A stretch of DNA of 64,000 nucleotides from Parabacteroides sp. AD58 (GTDB taxonomy: Bacteria; Bacteroidota; Bacteroidia; Bacteroidales; Tannerellaceae). Shown here piece after piece: positions 28,301-36,756 of this stretch (its first letter is position 1; the number at the start of each line of letters is the position of its first letter). The notes below the pieces were generated by a model, which saw nothing but the letters and a program-made list of their open reading frames with translations, made no database searches and was not told where the DNA came from. Location of the stretch: contig NZ_CP146284.1 of assembly GCF_023744375.2 (NCBI RefSeq), positions 1,736,001 to 1,800,000 of the forward strand. Direction: 5' to 3'. Both the position numbers and the translations under genes were made by a program.

Positions 28301-28848
28301 ACATTCAACGTAAAGTTACCATCCATGTCGGTAATAGTTCCGTTGGAAGGCGATGTCAGGTCAACCACGTTGGCTCCAATAACCGGTTCGCCAGCAGCAT
28401 CACGTACCGTACCTTTTATCTGTCTTGTTTTTTGCTGTACAGCCTCCACCTTCGCATTCTTTTTCCCGGCTGTCGAGAATAATACAATATGTCTGTCTTC
28501 AATCGTATAACCAATATTCTGCCCGGCAAACAGCTCATCCAATACATCCGTAATCTTCCGATTCTTTATATTAATTGAAACGAGCCTGTCGGTATTAACC
28601 TGAGAACTACTATACGTAAAATAAAAATCACTTTGATTTTCAATAGCCATCAATACATCTTGCACGGTTGCTTCTTGCAAATCAAAAGTAAATGTAGTTA
28701 CCTGCGCATAGCGTGCATCCGCATGATTTGCCCAAGCAGGCGTGTTTTCCCATGCAATCAAAAGAAACATACAACCCGAAACGGTAAGAACTTTTTTTAG
28801 GCTGGCCGTCTTCCCTCTTTGCGGCCTCTTTTTCTTTATTATGTCCAT
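25372..28848 (-). CDS. SusC/RagA-like TonB-dependent transporter with STN signalling domain
   Basis: An 1158-residue outer-membrane importer. After the signal peptide comes an STN (secretin/TonB short N-terminal) domain, about residues 52-125 (FDLQEATVQDVLMAIENQSD), then the CarboxypepD_reg-like domain (GEPVIGANVVDLTSPSNGTI, about 155), the plug (VLSSIQGTVPGVTVVSRPGK; LYVIDGAI; ASSAIYGSRAAYGVVLVTTK) and a barrel ending in KSLAFGVNVSF. The STN domain is what contacts a FecR anti-sigma factor in the periplasm, and fecR and the sigma gene stand directly upstream in the same direction. The channel therefore probably both imports and senses its glycan, likely arabinofuranose-containing given the GH127. 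Confidence 0.95.
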   Translation of the reverse strand: MDIIKKKRPQRGKTASLKKVLTVSGCMFLLIAWENTPAWANHADARYAQVTTFTFDLQEATVQDVLMAIENQSDFYFTYSSSQVNTDRLVSINIKNRKITDVLDELFAGQNIGYTIEDRHIVLFSTAGKKNAKVEAVQQKTRQIKGTVRDAAGEPVIGANVVDLTSPSNGTITDMDGNFTLNVSDNAKLQISYIGFDSKVVSVKGHDALQVVLAEDSKALEEVVVVGYGTQKKVNLTGSVASVSSDEIKDRVQNDVLSSIQGTVPGVTVVSRPGKDASINFRGRGNLGTSEPLYVIDGAIADATFFSNLDPNSIESISFLKDAASSAIYGSRAAYGVVLVTTKQGKEGRMDVSYSGMVGMKAPTYTPDLVNSWEYAELYNEALYNTNPAAGKKQGFTDEQIELFRNGSQPDLYPNTNWVDLLFDDWAVTTKHSLNFSGGTKKLRYFAGLGYIYDTENVRNRDTRRYNLNLNVSSDVTDWLTFRGGVKYIQRNKDVDGGTPSFDNMLIVPSTFVAQQSNGEWGSVESGHEASGTFAGGNPLRAYSTNDWTKNQVENTMYELAFDLKPVKGLVITGQATYKSYSYKNKYYNSLKDDVPSFLNPGTVIGGTGNTINSMEVNWQSNNFLTYTGTANYSWTKGIHSFSVLAGVSYEHYKAETLMASRQDFPADSFEDLSAGATSGSLYKNGSSMQEYKMFSYFGRVNYTLMDRYMFEANFRGDASSRFHADNRWGYFPSFSAGWRISEEAFMEDTRDVIDNLKLRASYGTLGNINNVGNYDYFQNYGGRKVWGTDAYYSFSDSPAKVIEETKPANPTLTWEKVALADIGLDFDLWNGKLSGTADYYVKNTSNILLPYNVPLETGISTAPSQNIAKVRNKGFELALTHRNTINKFSYVIGANIATNSNRITDMAASDNKIDNVSGHGVAKYISKVGESVGSFYGFKSDGLYTQEEIDAGHYYTYGGVTPNAGDTKFVPQRDLKWGEEITDDDRTIIGCEVPDFTYGINLSMNYANFEFSVFGQGVSGADVAFEVYQVHPFFHGQDNPRAYHLGRWTEENPNPNAIYPRIYTASSPHTTYNRAFNDYHIFDADYFRIKTLSFGYNVPKDVITRLGLSSLKVYITGENLFTIRADHKMKDFDPEATSSTIQALGTKSLAFGVNVSF

Positions 28849-28949
28849 AAGTAAAATATTAAATTGGTAAATAGATCTAAGAACGATACATTCTTTTCAA
28901 ATAATAAAAAATCTGCTATTCTCTCTTTCTAACCTTCCCCATAGGCTTT

Positions 28950-29924
28950 TTAATTTATAGGATGAATAATATAATTCTGTTCTTTATTTTTCTGATAAGT
29001 CAAGTTTTGTGTCTTTTGCAACAGATCGAGCACCTGGTCAACGGTCGACACATGTTTTACTGTACAGGTAAATGTTTTTTCCGCCAACGACCGACTATCA
29101 ATTTCTATCTGCACATCAAATCGCCGTTCCAAGATTTTCACGATGTATTCCAACGGCTCGTTCACAAAACTCAGATCACCGGTAGTCCACGAAGAAATCC
29201 GGTTGGCATCTACTTGCATCAGCTCCACTCCTTTTTCTTCCGAATAAATGATCTGTTCATTGGGATGCAAAATATAGGATTCTTTTCCGGCATTGCAGTC
29301 CACTTGTACCTTTCCTTCTTTTAAGGTTACTCTTGTCTCTTCCTGGTCGTACGAAGAAATATTGAATTTCGTACCCAGCACTTTCACATCCAAATTGTTA
29401 GTCTGCACAATAAAAGGCTTCGATTCATTCCGGCTAACCTCGAAATAGGCCTCTCCATCCAAATGGACCTGCCGATTATCGATCGCAAAATGAGTAGGAT
29501 ATTCCAACCGGCTGCCCGAATTCAGCCATACGAATGTCCCGTCAGACAAACGCAGACTGGCCCTTTCTCCGACCGGCACCTCTACAAAATTCATGGCTGC
29601 CGTTATTTCCTGCTCATGCAAAGTTACGTATGCGCCAACGCCAACGAAAACACCCAAAATCAATACAGCCGCATACTTCAGGAAAGCCGGCCAATAAGTA
29701 GCCTGCTTCTTGAAATGTTTTTTTGTAAAAGTCCGATAAGCCTTGTCTATCTGTGCCGGCTGCGCATAATGCCATTCGTTCTTCAAGCTCCACACTCGTT
29801 CGAGCTCAAAGAGCTGGTCCCGGTTTTCAGGACTTGCCTGAATCCACTCATCCACTTCTTTCAGCTCTTGCGGCGAACAGGATTGTTCGAGAAACCTGAT
29901 CAATAGATCTTCATTTATCATCAT
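28950..29924 (-). CDS. FecR-family anti-sigma factor
   Basis: 324 residues: a cytoplasmic N-terminal part of about 90 residues (SCSPQELKEVDEWIQASPEN, then ERVWSLKNEWHY), one transmembrane helix at about 83-105 (YAAVLILGVFVGVGAYVTL) and a periplasmic FecR domain (VEVPVGERASLRLSDGTFVW, GEAYFEVSRNESKPFIVQ, KVLGTKFNISSY) with a C-terminal STN-interacting module (YIVKILERRFDVQIEI). It holds the sigma factor inactive until the STN-SusC reports substrate. Gap to the sigma gene is 82 bases and to susC 101 bases. Confidence 0.93.
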   Translation of the reverse strand: MMINEDLLIRFLEQSCSPQELKEVDEWIQASPENRDQLFELERVWSLKNEWHYAQPAQIDKAYRTFTKKHFKKQATYWPAFLKYAAVLILGVFVGVGAYVTLHEQEITAAMNFVEVPVGERASLRLSDGTFVWLNSGSRLEYPTHFAIDNRQVHLDGEAYFEVSRNESKPFIVQTNNLDVKVLGTKFNISSYDQEETRVTLKEGKVQVDCNAGKESYILHPNEQIIYSEEKGVELMQVDANRISSWTTGDLSFVNEPLEYIVKILERRFDVQIEIDSRSLAEKTFTCTVKHVSTVDQVLDLLQKTQNLTYQKNKEQNYIIHPIN

Positions 29925-30006
29925 CCTTTTGGGGTTGTTTATATAGACGACAATCCAAGAAGGTAAAACTACGCAGTAAAAAGGCTGTTATTTTTGCAGT
30001 TATGCC

Positions 30007-30579
30007 CTATAACATAAAAATCAAGAAGAAAATCGGGCGTAATTCATCCCGCAACAATAGCAAAGCCTGACGGATGTAACCTTCTACAGTCCGATTGGAA
30101 ACCTGCAACCGCTCTCCTATTTCCTTCCGGCTTAAATCGGCAAAATAATAAAGGCGGAAGGCTTCCGCACATTTCGGGGGCAATTTTGAAATAGCTTTTT
30201 CTACCAACTCTCTCAGATCCTGACTCAGGATATGTTTCAACACCTCATTCTGCTCTTCTGATTTTCCCTTAGATTCCAGACGGGCTTCGGCAATGCGCAC
30301 ACGTTCTTCGTAATCTTCTACGATCATTTGATGTTTGATATGGTTCAGGCAGGAATTCTGAAGCCATCTAAACAAGAATGAATGAATATCATCCGCTTCT
30401 ATCTGCTGTTTTTTCTCCCAATACGATGCAAAAACATCCTGTACCAAATCTTCGGCCGCCTGCGAGTCAACAAAACGGCAAGCCAAGGCCATTAACTTGG
30501 GATAAAAATACCCGAAGAAAGACCGGAATGCGTTCTTATCTCCTTTCTTTACCTTATTTAAATCATAAGGAACATCCAT
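30007..30579 (-). CDS. ECF sigma-70 family RNA polymerase sigma factor
   Basis: From the ATG at 30577-30579 the protein is 190 residues, MDVPYDLNKVKKGDKNAFRS. Region 2 shows FFGYFYPKLMALACRFVDSQ and AEDLVQDVFASYWEKK; region 4 shows LPPKCAEAFRLYYFADLSRKEIGERLQVSNRTVEGYI, quoted in part: KEIGERLQVSNRTVEGYI is the promoter-recognition helix-turn-helix. A frame runs upstream to 30738, but its extra 53 residues are basic and match no sigma family start. It is the Bacteroidetes FecI/BT-type sigma that drives the downstream susC operon with its FecR partner. Confidence 0.93.
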   Translation of the reverse strand: MDVPYDLNKVKKGDKNAFRSFFGYFYPKLMALACRFVDSQAAEDLVQDVFASYWEKKQQIEADDIHSFLFRWLQNSCLNHIKHQMIVEDYEERVRIAEARLESKGKSEEQNEVLKHILSQDLRELVEKAISKLPPKCAEAFRLYYFADLSRKEIGERLQVSNRTVEGYIRQALLLLRDELRPIFFLIFML

Positions 30580-30739
30580 TCTCCTTGTTCTACATCTCCA
30601 TTTTAGCAAATTTCTTTTCGCACAAAAATAAGCATTTATTCTTAATCTTATTCTATTCTTTTTTGACGGCTGTCTTTCTATTGGCTGTTTCTTATCGGGA
30701 AGTGATTGAAAAGTCATTAGAAAGTAATTGTTTGACATT

Positions 30740-30819
30740 TGTCAAAAAGCTTTTCCATATATGTGATAAAGCTTTACCATATTAGTCATAAAGCTTTTTG
30801 ACAGATATGCTAAAGCTAT
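30740..30819. repeat. Palindromic AAAGCTTT array, 22-bp period
   Basis: AAAGCTTT occurs at 30746, 30768 and 30790, with a variant AAAGCTAT at 30812: the spacing is exactly 22 bases each time. Bases following the units are also similar (CCATAT). A perfect 14-bp inverted repeat, TGTCAAAAAGCTTT (30740-30753) and AAAGCTTTTTGACA (30790-30803), spans the first three. It lies in the divergent gap between the sigma gene and the phosphodiesterase gene. Confidence 0.8.
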
Positions 30820-30914
30820 TTCCTAAGGAATTTCATATTATTCCTTCTCGGTAATTGATTTTACCATTAACAGGAGTCCTTTCAGATATGTCCTGTATTT
30901 TCAAATTTTATCCC

Positions 30915-30922
30915 TACCTTTG
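30915..30922 (+). promoter_or_regulatory. -7 box upstream of the phosphodiesterase gene
   Basis: TACCTTTG fits TAnnTTTG, 45 bases before the ATG at 30968. I see no clear -33 element. Confidence 0.55.
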
Positions 30923-30967
30923 CCCCCAGAATAGACCAATTTTTCAACTATAAAAACAACAAGTATC

Positions 30968-32182
30968 ATGAAATGCAGACTGTTTGCTTTATGTTGTATG
31001 TTATGGACGGCCTCGGCATTTGCCACTACGCGAAAGGCTGTGTTTATTATTGTAGACGGCGTACCTGCCGACATGATTGAACGGCTGAATACTCCGGCCA
31101 TCGACGAGATTGCCGGCCGGGGTTCGTTCGACCGGGCCTATACGGGCGGTGAAGTGGGCGGATATTCGCAGACGCCGACGATCTCGGCCATTGGTTATAC
31201 CAATTTATTGACGGCTACCTGGATGAACAAACACCGTGTAGACGGTAATTCCAACCTGAAACCGAATTACAATTACTGGACTATCTTCCGGATTGCCAAG
31301 GAACAGCCGAAAGATTACAAGACGGCCATCTATTCGAGCTGGACAGACAACCGGACGGTCTTGTTGGGCGAAGGCAAACCGGAGACGAACTACCTGAAGA
31401 TAGACTATGTATGCGACGGCTACGACCTGGACACCAAGCGTTTCCCGAAGAAAGAAAAAGACCTGCATATCTTTGATATCGACGAGCTGGTGGCCCAACA
31501 GGCCGCGGAAGGCATCAAGAAAGACGCGCCCGACTTAAGCTGGGTTTACTTGTGGTACACCGATGATGCCGGACACATCGAAGGTAACGGGGCTTTCTTC
31601 GACGAGTACACGCTGAAGGCCGACCGGCAGATTGCCCAAATATGGGAGGCCGTGAAGTACCGGGAAGCAAATTTCGATGAAGAATGGATGGTTGTGGTTA
31701 CCACCGACCACGGACGTACGGAAAACGGGCACGACCACGGCGGACAGTCTGAACGGGAAAGGACCACGTGGATCTCGACCAACCAGGCGGTGAACCGGCA
31801 TTTTCACGACGGGCAACTGGCCATTACCGACATCACGCCGTCGATCTGCCGCTTTATGGGCTTCGAGGTGCCGCAAGACGTCTTATGGGAACAAGACGGC
31901 ATGCCGTTTGTCGGCCCGGTAGACATCGCCAACATGAAGACATCACCATATGACGATGACATCATCCTCTCGTGGGACTGCCTGAACCCGAATGCCGAAG
32001 TAACCATCTATGCCGCCACCGGCAACCAGTTTCAGACAGGCGGCAAAGACAAGTGGATCAAACTGGATACCGTACCGGCATCCGACCGGAGTTATCGGAT
32101 CAAAGGACTGCCGGCTTCATCGTTCTATAAATTCGTGCTTCAGACACCTCATAATCATCTGAACCGCTGGGTCAGCCGGTAA
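30968..32182 (+). CDS. Secreted alkaline-phosphatase-superfamily phosphodiesterase
   Basis: A 404-residue protein with a signal peptide (MKCRLFALCCMLWTASAFA). It reads as a type I phosphodiesterase/nucleotide pyrophosphatase: KAVFIIVDGVPADMIERL gives the first metal aspartate, TGGEVGGYSQTPTISAIGYT supplies the active-site Thr, then WYTDDAGHIEG (Asp and His ligands) and VVTTDHGRTENGHDHGG (Asp-His and His ligands). A C-terminal about 75-residue beta module follows. The substrate is unknown; relatives cleave phosphodiesters or phosphate esters in the periplasm. It stands alone between its own promoter and terminator. Confidence 0.88.
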   Translation: MKCRLFALCCMLWTASAFATTRKAVFIIVDGVPADMIERLNTPAIDEIAGRGSFDRAYTGGEVGGYSQTPTISAIGYTNLLTATWMNKHRVDGNSNLKPNYNYWTIFRIAKEQPKDYKTAIYSSWTDNRTVLLGEGKPETNYLKIDYVCDGYDLDTKRFPKKEKDLHIFDIDELVAQQAAEGIKKDAPDLSWVYLWYTDDAGHIEGNGAFFDEYTLKADRQIAQIWEAVKYREANFDEEWMVVVTTDHGRTENGHDHGGQSERERTTWISTNQAVNRHFHDGQLAITDITPSICRFMGFEVPQDVLWEQDGMPFVGPVDIANMKTSPYDDDIILSWDCLNPNAEVTIYAATGNQFQTGGKDKWIKLDTVPASDRSYRIKGLPASSFYKFVLQTPHNHLNRWVSR

Positions 32183-32188
32183 ACCGGA

Positions 32189-32231
32189 AAACAGGCAGGC
32201 AAGGCCCGACATGCGGCCGGCCTGCCTGTTT
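32189..32231 (+). terminator. Terminator after the phosphodiesterase gene
   Basis: AAACAGGCAGGC (32189-32200) pairs with GCCTGCCTGTTT (32220-32231), a perfect 12-bp stem six bases after the stop. Confidence 0.85.
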
Positions 32232-32296
32232 CCCAGCCCATAAACGCCCGAAAAGAACAATTATTGTTTGATTGCAGAAAAAGACCAATGTATCAC

Positions 32297-32326
32297 TTGA
32301 TTCTTAAAGAAAAAACATTACTTTTG
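32297..32326 (+). promoter_or_regulatory. Promoter of the histidine kinase gene
   Basis: TTG (32297-32299), 19 bases, TACTTTTG (32319-32326): a good Bacteroidetes promoter. The transcript would begin near 32333, so the longer reading frame from 32264 cannot be the start. Confidence 0.7.
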
Positions 32327-32380
32327 GGACCAGAGAGCATGTATTCATATCCAAACGCCACGAGCATAACAACAAGAGCC

Positions 32381-34408
32381 ATGAAGAGAAAAAGCTATGT
32401 CCGTATATTCGCCATTTTACTATCGGTCATCGTGCTTGCAAGCTGCGAAAGACCTGTCTCCCGCCCTACGAATGACCAGGCATACAGTTGCGTTGATTCT
32501 CTGCTTACCCAAGCGAATTCCTATTTATTTACCGAGCCGCTCCGGTCATGCCGTATATTAAGAGAGGCATTGCCAGCCTGTACCGACGAAAAAGACCAAG
32601 TCCAGCTGCAAAATTTACTGGCCAAGGCGCTGTTCCTGTCGTCGCAGTATGATTCGGCCCTCTATTACAGCGAGAAGGTGATTGATTACTGCTGGAAACA
32701 GAAAGAACTGACGCCGCAGATCCACCGCCTGCTGACCGAAAACTACAACATCTTAGGGAACACGAAAGGGCGGACCAGCGGCAACAACCTGGCCTTACAT
32801 TATTATAAACAGGCCCTCTTCCACTGCCTGCAGAGCGACAAGCAGCGCTTCCTGCCCGACTTGTGCACCAACATAGCCGACACCTACGTCAGGACAGGCG
32901 ATTTCGTGAACGGCGTGATGTATTACCGCCAGGCCCTGCACTATGCCGACTCGCTCGGTCTGCCCCAGGAAGAATGTTCCTTTATCTACCATGGGTTAGG
33001 ACATACGTACACCGAACTGCACGATTTCGACAACGCCGACTATTTCTACCGGCAGACAGAAGCCTTCCTTGACCACATGGACATCCATGAGAAGTTTGTT
33101 TACTTCAACAACCGGGGCCTGTATTATTATTCGAGGAAAGATTATCCCAATTCCAAGAAATACCACCGGCAGGCATTCGCGACCGTACAGGGCAGTCCGG
33201 ACTACCAGTACGAACAGAACCTGTCGAAGATCAATCTGGCGGAGCTGTATCTCATCGGCGGACAGACCGATTCGGCCCGGCTCTTTCTAAAAGAAGCCCG
33301 CGACTTCTTCCTCTCCATCAACCAGACTTCGGCCCTCTCGTATATCCAGACACAAGAGTTCGCATTAGCTGTTGCAGAGAAAGACTGGGACGAGGCACAG
33401 GCCATCCTGCAGACCATGGACGACCATGAGATCGAGCCCAGCCTGATGCTGATCCGTAAACAATACCAGGAACAGTATTACACCCGGACAAACCGGTACA
33501 AAGAGGCCTATCAGGTATTAGGTGAACGCATCCGGCTGGATGATTCCATCCGGAACGAGCAGATCAAAATGCGCGTGGCCGAAATCGACATGCGCTATAA
33601 GCAGGATACGACAGTCATGCAACAGGCCATCGTGATTGAGAAACAGCAGAACCACATGCGCCTGCTGCAAATGTCGTCATACCTGTGGATCAGCCTGTGC
33701 CTGTTGCTCATTCTGGTTCTGATCTTTATCTACCTGTACGACAAAAAGCAGAAAGCCTACATCACCGTACAGCAGAAGAACAAGATTGCCGAGCTGAAGA
33801 TGGAGAACATACGGAACCGCATCTCGCCGCATTTCATCTTCAACGTCCTCAACCGGTCTATCAACTACAACGAGCTCTGCTTTAAGAAAGAAGAAATATC
33901 CGAACTGGTGAAGCTGCTCCGGCAGAACCTGTCGCTCTCCGAACAGCTCTACATCAGCCTCAAGGAAGAGCTGAACTTCGTCAGGACCTACGTACACCTC
34001 GAATCAAAACGCCTGGACCAGTTCAGCTTCGAGATCGAACAGGCGCCGGATGTGAATGACCAGCAGATTTTTATCCCGTCGATGCTCATCCAGATACCGG
34101 TAGAAAATGCCATGAAGCACGGATTGCGGGCAAAGGAAGGAGAAAAGCGGCTGCGCATAAAAATCCAGCGGGAAGGCAATCATACCCTTATCCGCATTCA
34201 GGACAACGGAGGAGGCTTGCGGGGGCCGTCGATTCCTAACGACAATGCCGGACTCGGACTGAAGATCATCACCCAGACAATCAGTCTGTTGAACGAGCAT
34301 AACAAGGAGAAACTGGAACTGCAGATCCACAATATCACGACGGATGAAGGAGAAACCGGCGTTGAAGTCTGCTTCAACATTCCGGATGAGTATTCATACG
34401 AATTATAA
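32381..34408 (+). CDS. TPR-containing sensor histidine kinase, LytS type
   Basis: From the ATG at 32381 (MKRKSYVRIFAILLSVIVLA) there is a lipoprotein-like signal with Cys in LASCERP, then a periplasmic TPR region (about residues 30-400, with units such as ALYYSEKVIDYCWKQKEL and NSKKYHRQAFATVQGSP), a membrane helix (about 427-448, WISLCLLLILVLIFIYLYD) and a cytoplasmic kinase half. The His_kinase domain has the phospho-accepting His in RISPHFIFNVLNRS, and the ATPase domain has MLIQIPVENAMKHGL and IQDNGGGL. It would phosphorylate the LytTR regulator encoded 148 bases downstream. The signal is unknown. Confidence 0.9.
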   Translation: MKRKSYVRIFAILLSVIVLASCERPVSRPTNDQAYSCVDSLLTQANSYLFTEPLRSCRILREALPACTDEKDQVQLQNLLAKALFLSSQYDSALYYSEKVIDYCWKQKELTPQIHRLLTENYNILGNTKGRTSGNNLALHYYKQALFHCLQSDKQRFLPDLCTNIADTYVRTGDFVNGVMYYRQALHYADSLGLPQEECSFIYHGLGHTYTELHDFDNADYFYRQTEAFLDHMDIHEKFVYFNNRGLYYYSRKDYPNSKKYHRQAFATVQGSPDYQYEQNLSKINLAELYLIGGQTDSARLFLKEARDFFLSINQTSALSYIQTQEFALAVAEKDWDEAQAILQTMDDHEIEPSLMLIRKQYQEQYYTRTNRYKEAYQVLGERIRLDDSIRNEQIKMRVAEIDMRYKQDTTVMQQAIVIEKQQNHMRLLQMSSYLWISLCLLLILVLIFIYLYDKKQKAYITVQQKNKIAELKMENIRNRISPHFIFNVLNRSINYNELCFKKEEISELVKLLRQNLSLSEQLYISLKEELNFVRTYVHLESKRLDQFSFEIEQAPDVNDQQIFIPSMLIQIPVENAMKHGLRAKEGEKRLRIKIQREGNHTLIRIQDNGGGLRGPSIPNDNAGLGLKIITQTISLLNEHNKEKLELQIHNITTDEGETGVEVCFNIPDEYSYEL

Positions 34409-34519
34409 GAAGAAAAAAATTCGGATGATTAATGACAAATTTTGAATACTTAACTTTCATATCCATTCGGATATCTCTTTTGGCACAAAAAAGCGAAAAT
34501 AAATTAAAAATACATCGTT

Positions 34520-34527
34520 TATCTTTG
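34520..34527 (+). promoter_or_regulatory. -7 box upstream of the response regulator gene
   Basis: TATCTTTG, 29 bases before the ATG at 34556. It suggests the regulator gene can be transcribed separately from the kinase gene. Confidence 0.5.
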
Positions 34528-34555
34528 TTAATGAACCAATCAGTTTACACGGATA

Positions 34556-35326
34556 ATGAAAAGGATTTATAATGTAGTGATCATAGATGATGATCAGGTA
34601 GCTATCGACAACCTGGCGGCCTGTCTGAACGACTTCCCGATGATTGAAATCGCCGGGACAGCCCGCAACGCTAATCTTGGCAAAAGAATCATCGCCAAGC
34701 ATAAACCCGATTTGTTGTTTCTCGACATGGAACTGTCAGACATGAACGGCATCGATCTGTTCAACCAGATACGCGATGAAATAGACTGGAGCATGCGGGT
34801 CATTGTCTACTCGGCACACGACAAGTACATGCTTCAGGCCTTCCGCGAAATAGCATTCGATTATCTGCTGAAGCCGATTGATCCGGCTGAACTCGAGACG
34901 GTCATCAGCCGTTCGATCGAAGACATCGACCAGGAACAGGTAGCCATCGCTCCGCCCTATATTCAGCTGAGAAGCCTGTCAAAAGAAAAGCAGGCCTTTG
35001 CGATAGCCACACCGACCAACGACTTTCAGGTACTTCATACCGAAGACATCGGCTACTTTAAATACAACCAAGAACGAAAACAATGGGAAGTTTACCCCTG
35101 CTCCCAACCTAAAATTGCGCTAAGAAGAAACACCACAGCCGAAAACATCCTGAAAAGTTCGCCGTCGTTCGTGCAGATACACCAGTCGTGCATCATCAAC
35201 ATCAACTACCTGGTCACCATCAAGGAAAGACGCTGCGTGCTGTATCCGCCTTTCGACCAGGTGAACGACCTGAGCATCTCGAATATTTTCCACAAGAAAT
35301 TACTGAAGATGTTCCAGCAATTCTGA
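34556..35326 (+). CDS. LytR/AlgR-family response regulator
   Basis: 256 residues. The receiver domain has the acidic pair VIIDDDQ (about 8-13), the phosphorylated Asp in LLFLDMELSD (about 59), Ser in VYSAHD and Lys in LLKPIDP. The C-terminal LytTR DNA-binding domain (about 150-250) shows FQVLHTEDIGYFKY and FVQIHQSCIININYLVTI. It forms a two-component pair with the LytS-type kinase upstream. The target genes cannot be seen here; the divergent position near the ribosomal operon gives no hint. Confidence 0.93.
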   Translation: MKRIYNVVIIDDDQVAIDNLAACLNDFPMIEIAGTARNANLGKRIIAKHKPDLLFLDMELSDMNGIDLFNQIRDEIDWSMRVIVYSAHDKYMLQAFREIAFDYLLKPIDPAELETVISRSIEDIDQEQVAIAPPYIQLRSLSKEKQAFAIATPTNDFQVLHTEDIGYFKYNQERKQWEVYPCSQPKIALRRNTTAENILKSSPSFVQIHQSCIININYLVTIKERRCVLYPPFDQVNDLSISNIFHKKLLKMFQQF

Positions 35327-35407
35327 CCCGGCGGATGCAGAAACGAGGAGGACAGCTCAACAAACGGCTGAAAATTGATTACTTAAAGAAAAAAAGAGGC
35401 CGCTAAA

Positions 35408-35438
35408 TTTGCAGTATCAGAAAAAGTTCGTACTTTTG
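35408..35438 (+). promoter_or_regulatory. Promoter of the rpsF-rpsR-rplI operon
   Basis: TTTG (35408-35411), 19 bases, TACTTTTG (35431-35438). An exact match to the Bacteroidetes -33/-7 layout, 45 bases before the rpsF ATG. Confidence 0.85.
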
Positions 35439-35483
35439 CACCGCGAAAAATATTAATAACATTATTATCAAAAACAGTATTGT

Positions 35484-35837
35484 ATGAATAATTACGAAAC
35501 CGTTTTCATTTTAACTCCCGTTTTGTCTGATGCACAGATGAAGGAAGCGGTAGACAAGTTCACAGGTATCCTGAAAGAACAGGGTGCAGAAATCGTGAAT
35601 GAGGAAAACTGGGGCTTGCGCAAGTTAGCTTATCCTATCGACAAGAAATCAACTGGTTTCTATCAGCTGATCGAATTCAAAGCAAAACCGGAAACCATCG
35701 CTACTTTGGAAGTTAACTTCCGTCGTGACGAACGCGTACTCCGCTTCTTGACTTTCCGTCAGGACAAATATGCAGCAGAATATGCCGCTAAGAGAAGAAA
35801 TTTGAAATCATCTAAAGAAACAGTAAAGGAGAATTAA
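35484..35837 (+). CDS. rpsF: 30S ribosomal protein S6
   Basis: 117 residues, starting [20 protein letters not shown], the S6 N-terminus, with [20 protein letters not shown] in the middle and [11 protein letters not shown] after it. S6 binds 16S rRNA together with S18, encoded immediately downstream after two bases. First gene of the S6-S18-L9 operon, preceded by a strong promoter. Codon use is that of a highly expressed gene. Confidence 0.98.
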   Translation: MNNYETVFILTPVLSDAQMKEAVDKFTGILKEQGAEIVNEENWGLRKLAYPIDKKSTGFYQLIEFKAKPETIATLEVNFRRDERVLRFLTFRQDKYAAEYAAKRRNLKSSKETVKEN

Positions 35838-35839
35838 TT

Positions 35840-36109
35840 ATGGCAGCTACTCAATCAGAAATCAGATATTTGACTCCGCCTTCAGTTGACGTTAAGAAGA
35901 AAAAATATTGCCGTTTCAAAAAGAACGGTATCAAGTATATCGACTACAAAGATCCTGAATTCTTGAAGAAATTCTTGAACGAACAGGGTAAAATCTTACC
36001 TCGTCGTATCACAGGTACTTCTTTGAAGTTCCAGCGTCGTGTTGCGCAGGCTGTTAAGCGTGCTCGTCACTTGGCTTTGCTTCCATACGTAACAGATTTG
36101 ATGAAATAA
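35840..36109 (+). CDS. rpsR: 30S ribosomal protein S18
   Basis: 89 residues; [20 protein letters not shown] and [20 protein letters not shown] are the S18 signatures. The N-terminal about 15 residues ([17 protein letters not shown]) are the extension seen in Bacteroidetes S18. It begins two bases after rpsF and ends 21 bases before rplI, so the three are cotranscribed. It pairs with S6 on the 30S platform. Confidence 0.98.
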   Translation: MAATQSEIRYLTPPSVDVKKKKYCRFKKNGIKYIDYKDPEFLKKFLNEQGKILPRRITGTSLKFQRRVAQAVKRARHLALLPYVTDLMK

Positions 36110-36130
36110 TTAAAAAAGAGGAGACAGAAT

Positions 36131-36574
36131 ATGCAAGTTATTTTGAAAGAAGATGTAATCAATTTAGGTTACAAAGACGATATCGTAACAGTTAAGTCTG
36201 GTTACGGACGTAACTTTCTAATCCCCATGGGTAAGGCAGTTATCGCATCAGAATCTGCTAAGAAAGTATTGGCTGAAAACTTGAAGCAGCGTGCTCACAA
36301 GTTGGCTAAAATTAAGGCTGATGCTGAAGAATTGGCTGCTAAGCTGAAAGATGTAACACTGACTATCGGTGCAAAGACCAGCTCTACAGGTACCATCTTC
36401 GGTTCTGTCAACAACATTCAGGTTGCTGAAGAATTGGCTAAGTTAGGTTATGATATCGACCGTAAGATTATCTATATCAAAGATTCTGTAAAAGAAGTTG
36501 GTGATTACAAGGCAACTATCAAATTGCACAAGGAAGTTACTGTTGAAGTTCCTTTCACAGTTGTTTCTGAATAA
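36131..36574 (+). CDS. rplI: 50S ribosomal protein L9
   Basis: 147 residues: [20 protein letters not shown] and [14 protein letters not shown] are the N-terminal L9 domain, then the long connecting helix (about 40-75) and the C-terminal rRNA-binding domain with [20 protein letters not shown]. Normal length. Last gene of the operon; a terminator follows at 36633. Confidence 0.98.
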   Translation: MQVILKEDVINLGYKDDIVTVKSGYGRNFLIPMGKAVIASESAKKVLAENLKQRAHKLAKIKADAEELAAKLKDVTLTIGAKTSSTGTIFGSVNNIQVAEELAKLGYDIDRKIIYIKDSVKEVGDYKATIKLHKEVTVEVPFTVVSE

Positions 36575-36632
36575 TAATCACTTACAGAATATTTTTCTGC
36601 TGAAAACATCCTGTTTTTAGACAGGCAAACAT

Positions 36633-36677
36633 AAAAGAGGAAATACAAAATATCACATTTTTTGTATTTCCTCTTTT
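36633..36677 (+). terminator. Terminator of the ribosomal protein operon
   Basis: AAAAGAGGAAATACAAAA (36633-36650) pairs with TTTTGTATTTCCTCTTTT (36660-36677), a long perfect stem ending in T. Works in both directions in principle. Confidence 0.92.
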
Positions 36678-36756
36678 TTAATGATCTTTTTTACCCTTAA
36701 TTTTAGGATATTATTACTGAAACCACTAATTTCGGCACAAAATAAATCCATGTATC

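Noticed and set aside
30580..30738. Longer start for the ECF sigma gene
   Set aside because: The 53 extra residues are basic, unlike any sigma N-terminus, and the internal ATG gives the family length.
25007..30905. Several plus-strand open frames opposite the susC/susD/fecR genes
   Set aside because: They are antisense readings of long coding genes, with no family match.
32264..32380. Longer start for the histidine kinase gene
   Set aside because: It would lie upstream of the -7 box TACTTTTG at 32319, and the lipoprotein signal begins at 32381.
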